Assembly: GCA_937925095.1 (NCBI GenBank)
Contig: CALEXX010000040.1
Location: 1-64,000 of the forward strand
Length of the DNA: 64,000 nt
Direction of reading: 5' to 3'
Source: an uncultured Leptotrichia sp.
GTDB lineage: Bacteria; Fusobacteriota; Fusobacteriia; Fusobacteriales; Leptotrichiaceae
The stretch's first letter is position 1. Every line of letters starts with the position of its first letter. The notes below the pieces were generated by a model, which ran no database searches, was not told the DNA's origin, and saw only the letters and a list, made by a program, of their open reading frames with translations. A program made the translations under genes and the position numbers. This document shows, piece after piece, positions 51,881 to 61,680 of the stretch.

Positions 51881-53914
51881 ATGAGAGAACTGGATAAGGA
51901 GGGAAGAAGTCCTAGATATGTTGCTTTTCTCTCTCTGATAACGATTGTTTTTTTAATCTTCATAGGAAGATTGTTTTCGATACAGATACTGGATGCCTCA
52001 AAGTATGAAGAGAGAGCACTCCAGAACAGGGTTAGGACAAATATCATAAAAGCTACAAGAGGGGAAATATACGACAGGAATGGAAATCTTCTGGCGAAAA
52101 ATATTACAGGATATATGCTGGTTCATTATACTACAAAGCAGATAGATGCTACAGATACGAAAATTCTGAGGGAAATACAGAATTTGAATATGGATCAGAT
52201 AAAGGAAAGACTGTCAACTGAGAAAAAATCAAGACAGGAAAAGCTTCTGGAAACAATAATAGATGTGAAGAAAATAAGTGAGCTGACAGGATTTACGACA
52301 GATTATATTATTACAAGATTTTTTAAACAGCCACGTGTAGGAACTGATAAATCTATAATTGTTATAGAAGATCTGGATAAAAATATAGCTTTAAAGGCAA
52401 TAGAGAAAATTGACAGTGATAGGATAGACATTGTAGAGTATAATAAAAGACTTTATCCTGAAGATGATATTGCCTCACATGTAATAGGGAACGTAAAGCC
52501 TATTGACGAGAAGGAATATGAAAAACTGAAGGATGAAGGATATCAAAATACAGATCTTATAGGGAAAAAAGGTGTTGAAAAATACTACGACAAGGAAATG
52601 AAAGGTCAGGATGGGGTAGAAAATGTCGAAGTTGATGCAAAAGGTAATACAATAAGACGCCTTGAAAATACTGATAGTATTGCCGGAAAGAGTTTATACC
52701 TTTCAATAGATCTTGAACTTCAGAAATTTATGACAAAAGCTTTTGAAGGGAAAAACGGTATTTTTATTGCAATGGAAGCAAAAACAGGGAAGATTATTAC
52801 TTTTGTAAGTTATCCGGAAATAAGTTTGAACCTGTTAAGTTCAAGGATTCCTGATGCACAGTGGAATGAACTGGTAAATTCAAAGACAAAACCACTTGTA
52901 AATAAAGGGATTGCAGGATTATATCCTCCTGGGTCAACTTATAAAGCTGTAATAGGAGCGGCTATCCTTGAATCAGGAATTTCTCCATATGAAACTGTCA
53001 TGTCAACGGGACAGTACAGATATAAAGGACTAGTATTCAGAGACTCCAGTAAATCAGGACATGGAGTTACTAATTTCAGTAAATCAATAGAACAATCAGT
53101 AAATACTTATTATTATGTGTTTTCACAGAAAGCAGGGCTAGATAATATTATAAAATATTCTAAGGAATTTGGAATAGGAGAAAAGACAGGAGTAGATATT
53201 CCTGGAGAATTACCAGGAACATTACCTACACCTGAATGGAAAAAGAAAAGATTTAAAAATTCAAAAAATCCTGGTGACAGGACATGGCTTCCAGGAGATC
53301 TTATAAATATGTCCATTGGACAGGGATATGTGCTTACAACGCCTCTGCAAATGGCATCTGTTTATCAGATTATAGCCAATAATGGTGTAATGATGAGACC
53401 GACAGTTGTGGATAAATTTATGCTGTTTGATGGTAAGATGGAAGTTAATAAACCGCAGGTAGTAAAAAAAGTAAATATAAGTGATAAAACTCTTAAATTG
53501 ATACAGAATGCATTGAGATTGCCTGTTGCGGGAGCAGGAGGGACTGCAAAAATTTTGAAATTCAATGATTTTCCTGTATCGGCGAAAACAGGTACAGCAC
53601 AGAATACAGGATTTAAAGACAACCACTCGTGGATTGCGGGATATTTTCCATCAAATAATCCTGAAATTGTTTTTGTGTCAATTGTAGAAGGTGGAGGTTA
53701 TGGAGGTACAGCGTCAGGAAATATGGCAAGAATCTTCATTGAAAAATATAGGGAACTTGACAGGGCAAGAAAAAGTGCCACAGCGGCTGAAGAAGCAAAA
53801 AAACAGCAGCAGAATAACCAAAATAACCAGAATTCACAAAATAATCAGAATGGACAAAATAACATAGTTGTCCAAAATAATGGTCAAAGAAAAAGAAGAG
53901 GAAATAAAAGATAA
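51881..53914 (+). CDS. mrdA: Penicillin-binding protein 2 (class B transpeptidase, elongation)
   Basis: 677 aa. A single N-terminal transmembrane anchor (LITIVFLIFIGRLFSIQIL), dimerisation domain beginning RGEIYDRNGNLLAKN, then the transpeptidase with SxxK in PPGSTYKAVIG (near 350), SxN in QSVNTYYY (near 407), and KTG in SAKTGTAQN (near 567). The C-terminal tail is an odd low-complexity Gln/Asn run (about 640-677) ending in basic residues. No rodA is adjacent; the neighbours are rsfS and rnj. Ribosome site AAGGAG. Confidence 0.94.
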   Translation: MRELDKEGRSPRYVAFLSLITIVFLIFIGRLFSIQILDASKYEERALQNRVRTNIIKATRGEIYDRNGNLLAKNITGYMLVHYTTKQIDATDTKILREIQNLNMDQIKERLSTEKKSRQEKLLETIIDVKKISELTGFTTDYIITRFFKQPRVGTDKSIIVIEDLDKNIALKAIEKIDSDRIDIVEYNKRLYPEDDIASHVIGNVKPIDEKEYEKLKDEGYQNTDLIGKKGVEKYYDKEMKGQDGVENVEVDAKGNTIRRLENTDSIAGKSLYLSIDLELQKFMTKAFEGKNGIFIAMEAKTGKIITFVSYPEISLNLLSSRIPDAQWNELVNSKTKPLVNKGIAGLYPPGSTYKAVIGAAILESGISPYETVMSTGQYRYKGLVFRDSSKSGHGVTNFSKSIEQSVNTYYYVFSQKAGLDNIIKYSKEFGIGEKTGVDIPGELPGTLPTPEWKKKRFKNSKNPGDRTWLPGDLINMSIGQGYVLTTPLQMASVYQIIANNGVMMRPTVVDKFMLFDGKMEVNKPQVVKKVNISDKTLKLIQNALRLPVAGAGGTAKILKFNDFPVSAKTGTAQNTGFKDNHSWIAGYFPSNNPEIVFVSIVEGGGYGGTASGNMARIFIEKYRELDRARKSATAAEEAKKQQQNNQNNQNSQNNQNGQNNIVVQNNGQRKRRGNKR

Positions 53915-53936
53915 ATAAAGAAAAGGAGGTAATTAG

Positions 53937-55811
53937 ATGTCGGAAAAAGTCGGAAAAAAAGGAAATGAAAAGGCAGATTATCCTTTTAAAAGAAATTTTT
54001 CTAAAAATGCTAATATAACCAGAATAAAATCTAATGTTCAGAATGCTTCATTTTACAGTGATGATGAATATTTGAATGAAACGGCAGGTTCAAAATTTAT
54101 ACCTGAAAAAATAGATTCTGCAAATGTTAAAAATGAAACTAGAAAAAAAGAGGAGAAAGTATATGTTATTCCTCTTGGTGGAATTGAAGAAATTGGAAAG
54201 AATATGACTGCATTTCAGTATAAAGATGAAATTATAATTGTAGATGCAGGACTTACATTTCCTGAGGACGAACATTTGGGAATAGACGTTATAATCCCTG
54301 ATTTTTCATATTTAGAAAGTAACAGGGATAAAGTAAAAGCATTACTTTTAACACATGGTCATGAGGATCATATAGGGGCAATACCTTATCTGTATCAGAA
54401 ATTAGGTTCAGAAGATATACCAATGTATGGAGGAAGACTTACTCTGGAACTTGCAAAGGCAAAATTTGAGAAGAGGGATGCAAAACTCCCTAAAGAAAAA
54501 ATTATAAAGGGAAGAAGTATACTTAAAATTTCAAAATATTTCACAGTAGAATTTATAAGTGTTACCCACAGTATAGCTGATTGTTATGCAATATGTATAA
54601 AAACTCCTGCAGCAACAATTCTTCATACGGGAGATTTTAAGGTGGATTTAACACCTGTTGATGGTGAAGGATTTGATTTTGGAAGGCTTGCACAGCTTGG
54701 AGAAGAAGGGGTAGACCTTCTACTTTCAGATAGTACAAATGCACAGATACCAGGATTTACACCTTCAGAAAGGACTGTTGGGGAAAGTCTGAAGGATGAA
54801 TTTTCTAAAGCTCAGGGAAGAATAATACTTGCTGCATTTGCTTCACATGTACATAGATTACAGCAGATAATTTATATAGCAGAAAATTATGGAAGAAAAA
54901 TAGCCATAGATGGAAGAAGCATGGTTAAAATATTTGAAATATGTTCAAATCTTGGATATTTAAAAATTCCAAAAGGAATAATGGTGGAAATAGATAAGGT
55001 TGAAACATTGCCGGCAAACCAAGTGCTAATATTGTGTACAGGAACGCAAGGGGAACCTCTGGCTGCACTGTCGAGAATAGCAAATGGAAGTCACAAATAT
55101 ATTTCATTAAGGGAAGGGGATACAGTAGTAATTTCCGCAACTCCTATTCCTGGAAATGAAAAGGCTGCCTATAAGAACATAAACCAGCTTATGAAAAGAC
55201 ATGCAAATGTTGTTTTTGAAAAGGGAGTTGGAATACACGTTTCAGGTCATGGCTGCCAGGAAGAACAGAAACTGATGCTGAATCTTATAAAGCCTAAATT
55301 TTTCATGCCGGTGCATGGGGAATATGTAATGCTTAAAAAACATAAGGAATTGGCAGAAGCTGTAGGAATTCCTTCAGAAAATATAATTCTTGCTGAAAAT
55401 GGTATGAAGCTGGAACTTACAAAGTCAAACTTCAAATCTGTAGGAAAAGTTCCAAGTGGAGTGACACTGATAGATGGATTTGGAATAGGGGATATTGGAA
55501 ATGCAGTATTGAAGGATAGACAGAACCTTGCTGATGACGGTATCGTAATAATTTCAATTTCACAGTATAAAACAGGTAAGTTTAGTAAACAGATAGAGCT
55601 TGTAACTAGGGGGTTTGTGTATAATAAAGATGCAGAAAGCCTGCTGACAGAAACAAAAGAGCTTATAAGACTTGAACTGGAAAATATGGAAACACAAGAT
55701 GTAAAGGAAATTGGAAAAATAAAGCAGAGATTAAAATTGAAAATAGGAGAATTCCTGAATAAGAAAACTGACAGGGAACCAATAATTCTACCTATAATAA
55801 TGGAGGTTTAA
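53937..55811 (+). CDS. rnj: Ribonuclease J
   Basis: 624 aa metallo-beta-lactamase/beta-CASP nuclease with 5-prime exo and endo activity in mRNA decay. VIPLGGIEEIGKNMTAF near 77, metal motif LLLTHGHEDHIGAIPYL near 140, HTGDFKVD near 230, beta-CASP ILAAFASHVHRLQQI, and MPVHGEYVML (final His) near 458. About 65 extra basic, Lys/Asn-rich residues precede the catalytic domain, longer than in Bacillus RNase J, possibly for RNA or partner binding. Behind AAAGGAGG. Confidence 0.95.
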   Translation: MSEKVGKKGNEKADYPFKRNFSKNANITRIKSNVQNASFYSDDEYLNETAGSKFIPEKIDSANVKNETRKKEEKVYVIPLGGIEEIGKNMTAFQYKDEIIIVDAGLTFPEDEHLGIDVIIPDFSYLESNRDKVKALLLTHGHEDHIGAIPYLYQKLGSEDIPMYGGRLTLELAKAKFEKRDAKLPKEKIIKGRSILKISKYFTVEFISVTHSIADCYAICIKTPAATILHTGDFKVDLTPVDGEGFDFGRLAQLGEEGVDLLLSDSTNAQIPGFTPSERTVGESLKDEFSKAQGRIILAAFASHVHRLQQIIYIAENYGRKIAIDGRSMVKIFEICSNLGYLKIPKGIMVEIDKVETLPANQVLILCTGTQGEPLAALSRIANGSHKYISLREGDTVVISATPIPGNEKAAYKNINQLMKRHANVVFEKGVGIHVSGHGCQEEQKLMLNLIKPKFFMPVHGEYVMLKKHKELAEAVGIPSENIILAENGMKLELTKSNFKSVGKVPSGVTLIDGFGIGDIGNAVLKDRQNLADDGIVIISISQYKTGKFSKQIELVTRGFVYNKDAESLLTETKELIRLELENMETQDVKEIGKIKQRLKLKIGEFLNKKTDREPIILPIIMEV

Positions 55812-55812
55812 A

Positions 55813-56151
55813 ATGAATCTTTCGAGTAAAGAAAGAGCTTTCCTAAAAAAATTGGCACATGATCTTGAGCCTGTTGTGAGAATAGGAAAGGGTGGTATAG
55901 ATGACGATGTTATTGAAAGTATCGCAAATGTGGTAAAAAAAAGGGAACTGATTAAAGTAAAAATATTGCAGAATTCCTCAGTGGAACTTGAAAGGGAACT
56001 TGGGAATGAAATAGCTGCAAAAACAGATTCAGTATATGTGGATAGTATTGGAAAAGTACTAATATTCTTCAAGGCTGATAATAAAAAAGGAAAAATAACA
56101 AAGGAATTTAATGACTTTAAAAGGAAAGGGAAGAAAGTAGAAAATGAGTAG
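55813..56151 (+). CDS. yhbY: YhbY-type (CRM domain) ribosome-associated RNA-binding protein
   Basis: 112 aa. LSSKERAFLKKLAHDLEPVV then RIGKGGIDDDVIESI, ELIKVKILQNSS and a C-terminal Lys-rich tail. The CRM (CRS1-YhbY) fold binds pre-50S particles. Starts 1 bp after the rnj stop, with GGAGG inside the end of rnj. Overlaps the next gene by 8 bp. Confidence 0.93.
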   Translation: MNLSSKERAFLKKLAHDLEPVVRIGKGGIDDDVIESIANVVKKRELIKVKILQNSSVELERELGNEIAAKTDSVYVDSIGKVLIFFKADNKKGKITKEFNDFKRKGKKVENE

Positions 56152-56605
56152 TGGGATATTGTTTGGGAACAGATTGCTGGATGTAGCCGCAATTTCCTGT
56201 TTTGCCGCACAGTTTTATAAAGTATTTTCACCTCTTCTGAAAAAGGAAAAAATACAGTGGAGAAGACTGTTTCAGACTGGCGGAATGCCAAGTTCCCATG
56301 CATCAACAGTTGTTTCTCTTGCTACAGGAGTGTACATTCTTAAGGGGGCGGCTTCAATAGAATTTGCAATTTCAATGGTTTTCATGGGAATAGTTCTGTA
56401 TGATGCAACCGGTATAAGAAGACAGGCTGGAAAACATGCAAAAGCGTTGAATACGCTTGTAGATAATATAGAAAAAAGAGAAGGTATAGAAATAATAAGT
56501 GAAGAGTTCAAGGAATTTCTTGGACATACGCCTTTCGAAGTTGTTATAGGAAGTATTCTTGGAATAGTTTTAGGATTTTTATTTAAAGGGTATATTTTAG
56601 GATAA
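56144..56605 (+). CDS. Divergent PAP2-family membrane protein (DUF212)
   Basis: 153 aa with 3-4 hydrophobic segments. FQTGGMPSSHASTVVSLATG near 43 holds the acid-phosphatase-like PSSHA motif, followed by VLYDATGIRRQAGKHAKALN, the DUF212 signature. Short relatives are membrane phosphatase-like proteins with unproven substrates. Coupled to yhbY by an 8-bp overlap. Confidence 0.88.
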   Translation: MSSGILFGNRLLDVAAISCFAAQFYKVFSPLLKKEKIQWRRLFQTGGMPSSHASTVVSLATGVYILKGAASIEFAISMVFMGIVLYDATGIRRQAGKHAKALNTLVDNIEKREGIEIISEEFKEFLGHTPFEVVIGSILGIVLGFLFKGYILG

Positions 56606-56689
56606 AGTGTACCAGTATTGGTTTAAATAATAAAAAATAAATGAAAAAATAAGAAAAGTATTTTATTATTTAGGAGTTAGTAAAAAGGC

Positions 56690-57439
56690 ATGAAAAAAAG
56701 ACTTGATTTAATTCTTGTGGAGCGAGGGCTGTTTGATACGAGGGAAAAGGCTAAAAGGGAAATTATGGCCGGGAACGTAATCGTGAATGAACAGGCGGTA
56801 ACAAAAGCAGGAACGAATTTTAAAGACACGGATGAACTGTCAATAAGAATAAAAGATAGATTGAAATATGTGAGCCGAGGTGGATTGAAGCTGGAAAAGG
56901 CTATCAAAATATGGAATCTTGATTTTAAGGATAAAATTATACTGGATATAGGGGCATCGACAGGAGGATTTACAGACTGTGCATTACAGAATGGAGCCAA
57001 GAGAGTTTATGGTGTGGATGTTGGAACAAATCAGCTTGACTGGAGGCTGAAAAATGATGAAAGGGTAGTTTCCATAGAAGAAACCCATATAAAAGATCTG
57101 ACACCTGAAGATGTGGAAAATAGTAAGGTTGATTTTATAGTTATTGATGTTTCATTTATTTCGCTGACAAAGGTTATTCCTTATCTTGAAAAGTTCCTTA
57201 GTGAAAATGGGCAGGTTATAATGCTCATAAAACCCCAGTTTGAAGTTGGAAGGGAAAAAATCGGGAAAAATGGTGTAGTCATTGATGAAAACTACCATGA
57301 TGAAGCAATAAAAAAAATAATCGCATTTTCAGAAGAAAATGGGTACGAACTGGTGGGAGTGGAAGATTCTCCCATAAAAGGAACCAAGGGAAACAAGGAA
57401 TTTCTGATACTGACTAATTTTAAGAAGCAAAATAAATAG
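56690..57439 (+). CDS. tlyA: TlyA-family rRNA 2-prime-O-methyltransferase / hemolysin-like
   Basis: 249 aa. N-terminal S4 domain (KKRLDLILVERGLFDTREKA, REIMAGNVIVNEQAV) and an FtsJ-like methyltransferase with DIGASTGGFTDCALQNGAK near 88, DVSFISLTKVIPYL near 147, and MLIKPQFEVGREKIGKNGVV. TlyA methylates 16S and/or 23S rRNA on the ribose of cytidines; the specific site here is unknown. Weak ribosome site (AGGAG about 13 nt upstream). Confidence 0.92.
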   Translation: MKKRLDLILVERGLFDTREKAKREIMAGNVIVNEQAVTKAGTNFKDTDELSIRIKDRLKYVSRGGLKLEKAIKIWNLDFKDKIILDIGASTGGFTDCALQNGAKRVYGVDVGTNQLDWRLKNDERVVSIEETHIKDLTPEDVENSKVDFIVIDVSFISLTKVIPYLEKFLSENGQVIMLIKPQFEVGREKIGKNGVVIDENYHDEAIKKIIAFSEENGYELVGVEDSPIKGTKGNKEFLILTNFKKQNK

Positions 57440-57447
57440 GAGGAAAA

Positions 57448-58758
57448 ATGAAAAAAAATAAGTTACTTCGTGCAATTTTTGGACTTATACTGGTAAGTGT
57501 ACCTTTGTTTTGTGCTACAACTATAATAAAAACTGCCAGAAACGACAAAAATGAAAGTGCAGGATACACAAAAGATACCACAGAGCTAAATAGAATAGTG
57601 GATGTCATCAATATAATTGAAAATAGATATGTAGGTAAGGAGGCAACTCCAAGCAAGGAAGAACTTTATAAAGGAGCTGTTGCAGGAGTTATAAATAAAT
57701 TAAATGATCCTTATTCAGAATATCTGTCAAAGGAAGATCTTGAGCATTTTGCTGAAGATATGGACGGAGAATATGTAGGAGTGGGAATGACTATAAATAA
57801 GAAAAAAGGGGAAGCACTGGAAGTTGTTTCACCATTTATAGGAAGTCCTGCAGAAAAAGTTGGAATAAAAATTGGAGACAGAATAACAAAAGTTGATGAT
57901 AAGGATATACTTCCGCTAACAGCGGCAGATACTGTAAAACTGTTAAAAGGAAAAGAAGGAACAAAAGTAAATGTTGAAGTTGTCAGAAGTGGGAAAAAGG
58001 AACCATTGAAATTTACTATGACAAGGGCAAAAATAAAGCTGGAAATGGTTGAAAGTAAAATGCTTGATAACAATATAGGGTATGTGAGTCTTCTGAGATT
58101 TGGAAATCACGTTGGAGAAGAAGTGCAGAAAGCTATAAAAGATTTACAGGCTAAAGGAATGAAAGGGTTAATCCTTGACTTGAGACTTAATCCAGGAGGT
58201 TCATTACAGGAAGCACAGGATATATCATCTCTTCTTGTAAAGGAAAATTTAATCGTTTCCCTAAAATATAAGAACGGGCAGGAAAGAAAATATAACAGAA
58301 CATTGAGCTACATGGGAGATTTTCCGTTAGTGGTACTTATAAATAAAGGAAGTGCTTCAGCTTCAGAAATCGTTACAGGAGCTATAAAGGATTACAAAAG
58401 AGGTACAATTATAGGTGAAAAAACATTTGGAAAAGGAATAGTTCAGCAGGTAATACCTCTGAAAACAAATGACGCAATAAAACTGACAATAGCACAGTAC
58501 TTTACACCAAAAGGTAATTATATACATGAAAAAGGTATAGAACCTGATATAAAGGTTGAAATGGAAGAACTTCTGGCATTGAAGGGATACGCAAATGATT
58601 CTGCAGAAGCAAGAAAAAACAGAGAAAAGGAAGTAGAAGAAATCCTTATTAAAGATAAAGGTGCAGAAGAAGCGAAAAAAATAATTACAGCAGGAGATGT
58701 ACAGTTAAAAAGAGCAATTGAAGAAATGAATAAAAAACTGAAAACTGTAAAAAAATAG
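57448..58758 (+). CDS. ctpA: C-terminal processing peptidase, S41 family
   Basis: 436 aa. An N-terminal signal anchor (LLRAIFGLILVSVPLFCATT), a region LNDPYSEYLSKEDLEHF near 90, PDZ domain (GVGMTINKKKGEALEVVSPF, IGDRITKVDD), and the protease domain with Ser in NKGSASASEIVTGA (near 305) and Lys in GEKTFGKGIVQQ (near 330). It trims or degrades periplasmic proteins, often cell-wall enzymes. 8 bp after tlyA, behind GGAGG. Confidence 0.94.
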   Translation: MKKNKLLRAIFGLILVSVPLFCATTIIKTARNDKNESAGYTKDTTELNRIVDVINIIENRYVGKEATPSKEELYKGAVAGVINKLNDPYSEYLSKEDLEHFAEDMDGEYVGVGMTINKKKGEALEVVSPFIGSPAEKVGIKIGDRITKVDDKDILPLTAADTVKLLKGKEGTKVNVEVVRSGKKEPLKFTMTRAKIKLEMVESKMLDNNIGYVSLLRFGNHVGEEVQKAIKDLQAKGMKGLILDLRLNPGGSLQEAQDISSLLVKENLIVSLKYKNGQERKYNRTLSYMGDFPLVVLINKGSASASEIVTGAIKDYKRGTIIGEKTFGKGIVQQVIPLKTNDAIKLTIAQYFTPKGNYIHEKGIEPDIKVEMEELLALKGYANDSAEARKNREKEVEEILIKDKGAEEAKKIITAGDVQLKRAIEEMNKKLKTVKK

Positions 58759-58766
58759 GAGAAATT

Positions 58767-59471
58767 ATGTTTTATGTAGTTGGTACACCGATAGGAAATC
58801 TGGAGGATATAACTTTTAGGGCTATCAGAATTTTAAAGGAAGTAGATTATATATTTGCTGAAGATACAAGGGTAACAAAAAGGCTGCTTGATCACTATGA
58901 AATTGAAAAGAGGGTGTATCAGTATCATGAGCATAATAAATTGCATCAGATAGAGAATATCCTGAGTCTGCTGGAAGATGATAAAAATATAGCACTGGTG
59001 ACAGATGCAGGAACTCCATGCATTTCAGATCCGGGATTTGAACTGGTAAATGAAATACTGAAAAGGGATATGAAAGTAGTAGGTATTCCAGGAGCTTCCT
59101 CCATTGTTACAGGGGCAAGCATTTCAGGACTTGATATGAGAAGAATGGCATATGAAGGCTTTCTTCCAAAAAAGAAAGGAAGACAGACGCTATTTAATAA
59201 ACTTCAGTCTGAAGAAAGAACAATCGTCATTCTGGAGTCTCCTAACAGAATTTTAAAGACATTGAAGGATATAAGGGAATATCTTGGAGAAAGATACGTT
59301 GTCATAACAAGGGAGCTGACTAAAATATACGAAGAAATAATAAGAGGAGATGTTTCTGAAATAATTGAAAAGCTTGAAAAGAAGCCTATAAAAGGTGAAA
59401 TAGTTTTATTTATAAGGGCAAAAGACGATAACGGAATATATTTAAAAAATAAAAAGGGAGAAGTAGAATGA
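58767..59471 (+). CDS. rsmI: 16S rRNA (cytidine-1402-2-prime-O)-methyltransferase
   Basis: 234 aa tetrapyrrole-methylase fold. YVVGTPIGNLEDITFRAIRI at the start, FAEDTRVTKRLLDHY near 34, VTDAGTPCISDPGFELV near 78, IPGASSIVTGASISGL near 102, and YEGFLPKK near 129 are diagnostic of RsmI. 8 bp after ctpA; overlaps rbgA by 4 bp (ATGA). Confidence 0.96.
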   Translation: MFYVVGTPIGNLEDITFRAIRILKEVDYIFAEDTRVTKRLLDHYEIEKRVYQYHEHNKLHQIENILSLLEDDKNIALVTDAGTPCISDPGFELVNEILKRDMKVVGIPGASSIVTGASISGLDMRRMAYEGFLPKKKGRQTLFNKLQSEERTIVILESPNRILKTLKDIREYLGERYVVITRELTKIYEEIIRGDVSEIIEKLEKKPIKGEIVLFIRAKDDNGIYLKNKKGEVE

Positions 59472-60346
59472 ATATAAACTGGTATCCCGGACATATGAAA
59501 AAAACAAAGGAACTGATAACTGAAAATTTAAAAATAATAGACCTGGTAATAGAAATATTAGATGCGAGAATACCTTTTTCAAGTAAAAATCCTGATATTT
59601 CAAAGCTGGCTAAGAACAAGCAGAAAATAACAGTTTTAAATAAAGTGGATCTGGTAGACAGTAAAGAGCTGAAAAAATGGCAGGACTATTTTCTTGAAAA
59701 TAATATTTCAGATTATTTTGTTGCTTTGAGTGTTGAAAAAGGAACAAACTTTAATGAATTAAGAAAAATAACTGATAAAATATATGCTGATAAATTGGAA
59801 AAAATGAAAAAGAAAGGTCTAAGAAAAACTGAAGTGAGGGCAATGATAGTTGGAATTCCAAATGTTGGAAAATCCAAGTTTATAAATAAGTTTGTGAACA
59901 AGAATAAAGCCAGAGTTGGGAATACACCAGGATTTACAAAAGGAAAACAATGGATAAAAATAGACGACAAACTGGAACTGCTTGATACACCGGGAGTACT
60001 ATGGCCAAAATTTGAAGATGACTATGTGGCATATAATCTTGCTATAACAGGCTCTATAAAGGATAATGTCCTTCCTCTTGAAGAAGTGGCGGTAAAATTC
60101 CTTGAAAAGCTGAAAAGTCTAGATAAAATTGAAGAAATTATTAGGGCATATAATTTGGAAGAATGTACAACAAAAGAAGAAATATACAATATGGAAAATC
60201 ATAAAATTCTGGAAATTCTGGAAAAAAGACTTGGAGTTTCAAAAAATGATGAACATAACTATGAAATGATTTCCAGAAGAATTTTAAAAGATTACAGAAT
60301 TGGGAAAATAGGAAAATTTTTTCTGGAATTTCCTGAAACTGAGTAA
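59468..60346 (+). CDS. rbgA: Ribosome biogenesis GTPase RbgA (YlqF)
   Basis: 292 aa circularly permuted GTPase: NWYPGHMKKTKELI at the start, G4 VLNKVDLVD near 58, G1 VGIPNVGKSKFIN near 130, and G3 LLDTPGVLWPKF near 174, in that order. It acts late in 50S assembly with L16. Coupled to rsmI by a 4-bp overlap. End of the housekeeping run. Confidence 0.95.
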   Translation: MNINWYPGHMKKTKELITENLKIIDLVIEILDARIPFSSKNPDISKLAKNKQKITVLNKVDLVDSKELKKWQDYFLENNISDYFVALSVEKGTNFNELRKITDKIYADKLEKMKKKGLRKTEVRAMIVGIPNVGKSKFINKFVNKNKARVGNTPGFTKGKQWIKIDDKLELLDTPGVLWPKFEDDYVAYNLAITGSIKDNVLPLEEVAVKFLEKLKSLDKIEEIIRAYNLEECTTKEEIYNMENHKILEILEKRLGVSKNDEHNYEMISRRILKDYRIGKIGKFFLEFPETE

Positions 60347-60423
60347 AATAAATAGGGCTGTCTAATTAAGAAGACATGAGGAGCTTCTATTTATGGCAGC
60401 TTTTCACTTAAAAGGAGAAAAAA

Positions 60424-61680
60424 ATGAGAGTTGGAATATTTACAGATACTTATAGACCACAGGTAAACGGAGTTGTGAGTTCTATAAGTACACTTGAAAG
60501 AGAATTGCGTAAAAAAGGTCACAAAGTCTATATTATAACTACGACTGATCCTGATGCTCCTGCGGTGGAACCTAATGTGCTGAGAATACCAAGCATGGAA
60601 TTTAAGCCTTTACCCCAGTATAGATTAGGACTTCTATATTCACCAAAAATAATAAAGAAAATAAAGAAGCTTAATCTTGATATAATACATTCACAGACAG
60701 AATGGGGAGTTGGAACATTTGCCAGATTTGCGGCAGTAAATCTTGAAATTCCTCTGGTTCATACATACCATACACTTTATGAATATTATACACATTATAT
60801 TACAAGAGGGCACTTTACAGTACCTGCAAAAAAAATTGCAGCAGGAATAAGTAAATTTTACTGTGAAAAATGTGATGCACTGATAGTTCCTACGAGAAAA
60901 GTTGAAGATATACTATACTCCTATGATGTTGATAAAGTGATGAATATAATTCCTACAGGACTTGATTTGGACAGATTTTACCGTGAAAACTATACAGATG
61001 AAGAAATAAAATTCATGAGGGAAAGTTTTGGAGTGGAAGATGATGAGTTTTTATGTGTCTATATTGGAAGAATAGCACAGGAAAAAAGTATAGATGTACT
61101 TATTGATATGTTTTCAAAAATTGAAGATAAAAAATTTAAGTTTATGATAGTTGGAAGAGGTCCTGTAACAGATGATTTAAAAAAACAGGCAGAAAATCTT
61201 GGAATAGCTGATAGAGTTATATTTGCAGGGGAAGTTCCTCATGATAAAGTAGCTATTTACTATCAGATGGGGGATGTATTCCTAAATGCCAGCGTATCTG
61301 AGACGCAGGGGCTTACCTTTGTGGAAGCAATGGCAGCTGAAACACCGGTGAATGCAAGATACGACTTAAATCTTGAAGATCTTCTGGTAAAGAATGAAGC
61401 GGGACTTGTTTATCGCAATGAAGAAGAATTTATAAATAATATAATGCTTCTAAAAAATGACAAAGAATTTAGGGATCAGATAGTTAAAAATGCCTTTAAT
61501 GTTTCTCAGGACTACACTGCAGAAAAATTTGGGGAAAGAGTGGAGGCAGTCTATAAAAAAACAATAGAGGAGTATGATGTACATGAAAGTTTTACTATTT
61601 TCAGAGGGGAAAAATACATTCAGCAGATCAGGCGTTGGGCAAGCATTAAATCATCAGGTAGAAGCCCTTGGAGTAAATAA
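60424..61680 (+). CDS. Glycosyltransferase family 4, probable diacylglycerol glucosyltransferase, with overprinted tail
   Basis: 418 aa GT-B enzyme. RVGIFTDTYRPQVNGVVSSI at the start, HSQTEWGVGTFARFA near 98, acceptor region HTYHTLYEYYTHYI, nucleotide-binding YIGRIAQEKSIDVLI near 213, and E-x7-E in SETQGLTFVEAMAAETPV near 298. It resembles alpha-monoglucosyldiacylglycerol synthases that make membrane glycolipids. The last ~33 residues (from about VHESFTIF) are read from DNA that encodes the start of the next gene in another frame, so the tail is probably not a conserved part. Confidence 0.85.
   Translation: MRVGIFTDTYRPQVNGVVSSISTLERELRKKGHKVYIITTTDPDAPAVEPNVLRIPSMEFKPLPQYRLGLLYSPKIIKKIKKLNLDIIHSQTEWGVGTFARFAAVNLEIPLVHTYHTLYEYYTHYITRGHFTVPAKKIAAGISKFYCEKCDALIVPTRKVEDILYSYDVDKVMNIIPTGLDLDRFYRENYTDEEIKFMRESFGVEDDEFLCVYIGRIAQEKSIDVLIDMFSKIEDKKFKFMIVGRGPVTDDLKKQAENLGIADRVIFAGEVPHDKVAIYYQMGDVFLNASVSETQGLTFVEAMAAETPVNARYDLNLEDLLVKNEAGLVYRNEEEFINNIMLLKNDKEFRDQIVKNAFNVSQDYTAEKFGERVEAVYKKTIEEYDVHESFTIFRGEKYIQQIRRWASIKSSGRSPWSK

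Noticed and set aside
53800..53914. Possible CRISPR-like or tandem repeat (AATAACCAGAA units) at the end of the PBP2 gene
   Set aside because: It is an in-frame Gln/Asn low-complexity tail, without regular spacers.
60353..60420. GGGCTGTCTAATTAAGAAGACA before the first glycosyltransferase as a third repeat copy
   Set aside because: It shares only a few bases with the terminal repeats near lspA and lacks the conserved interior.
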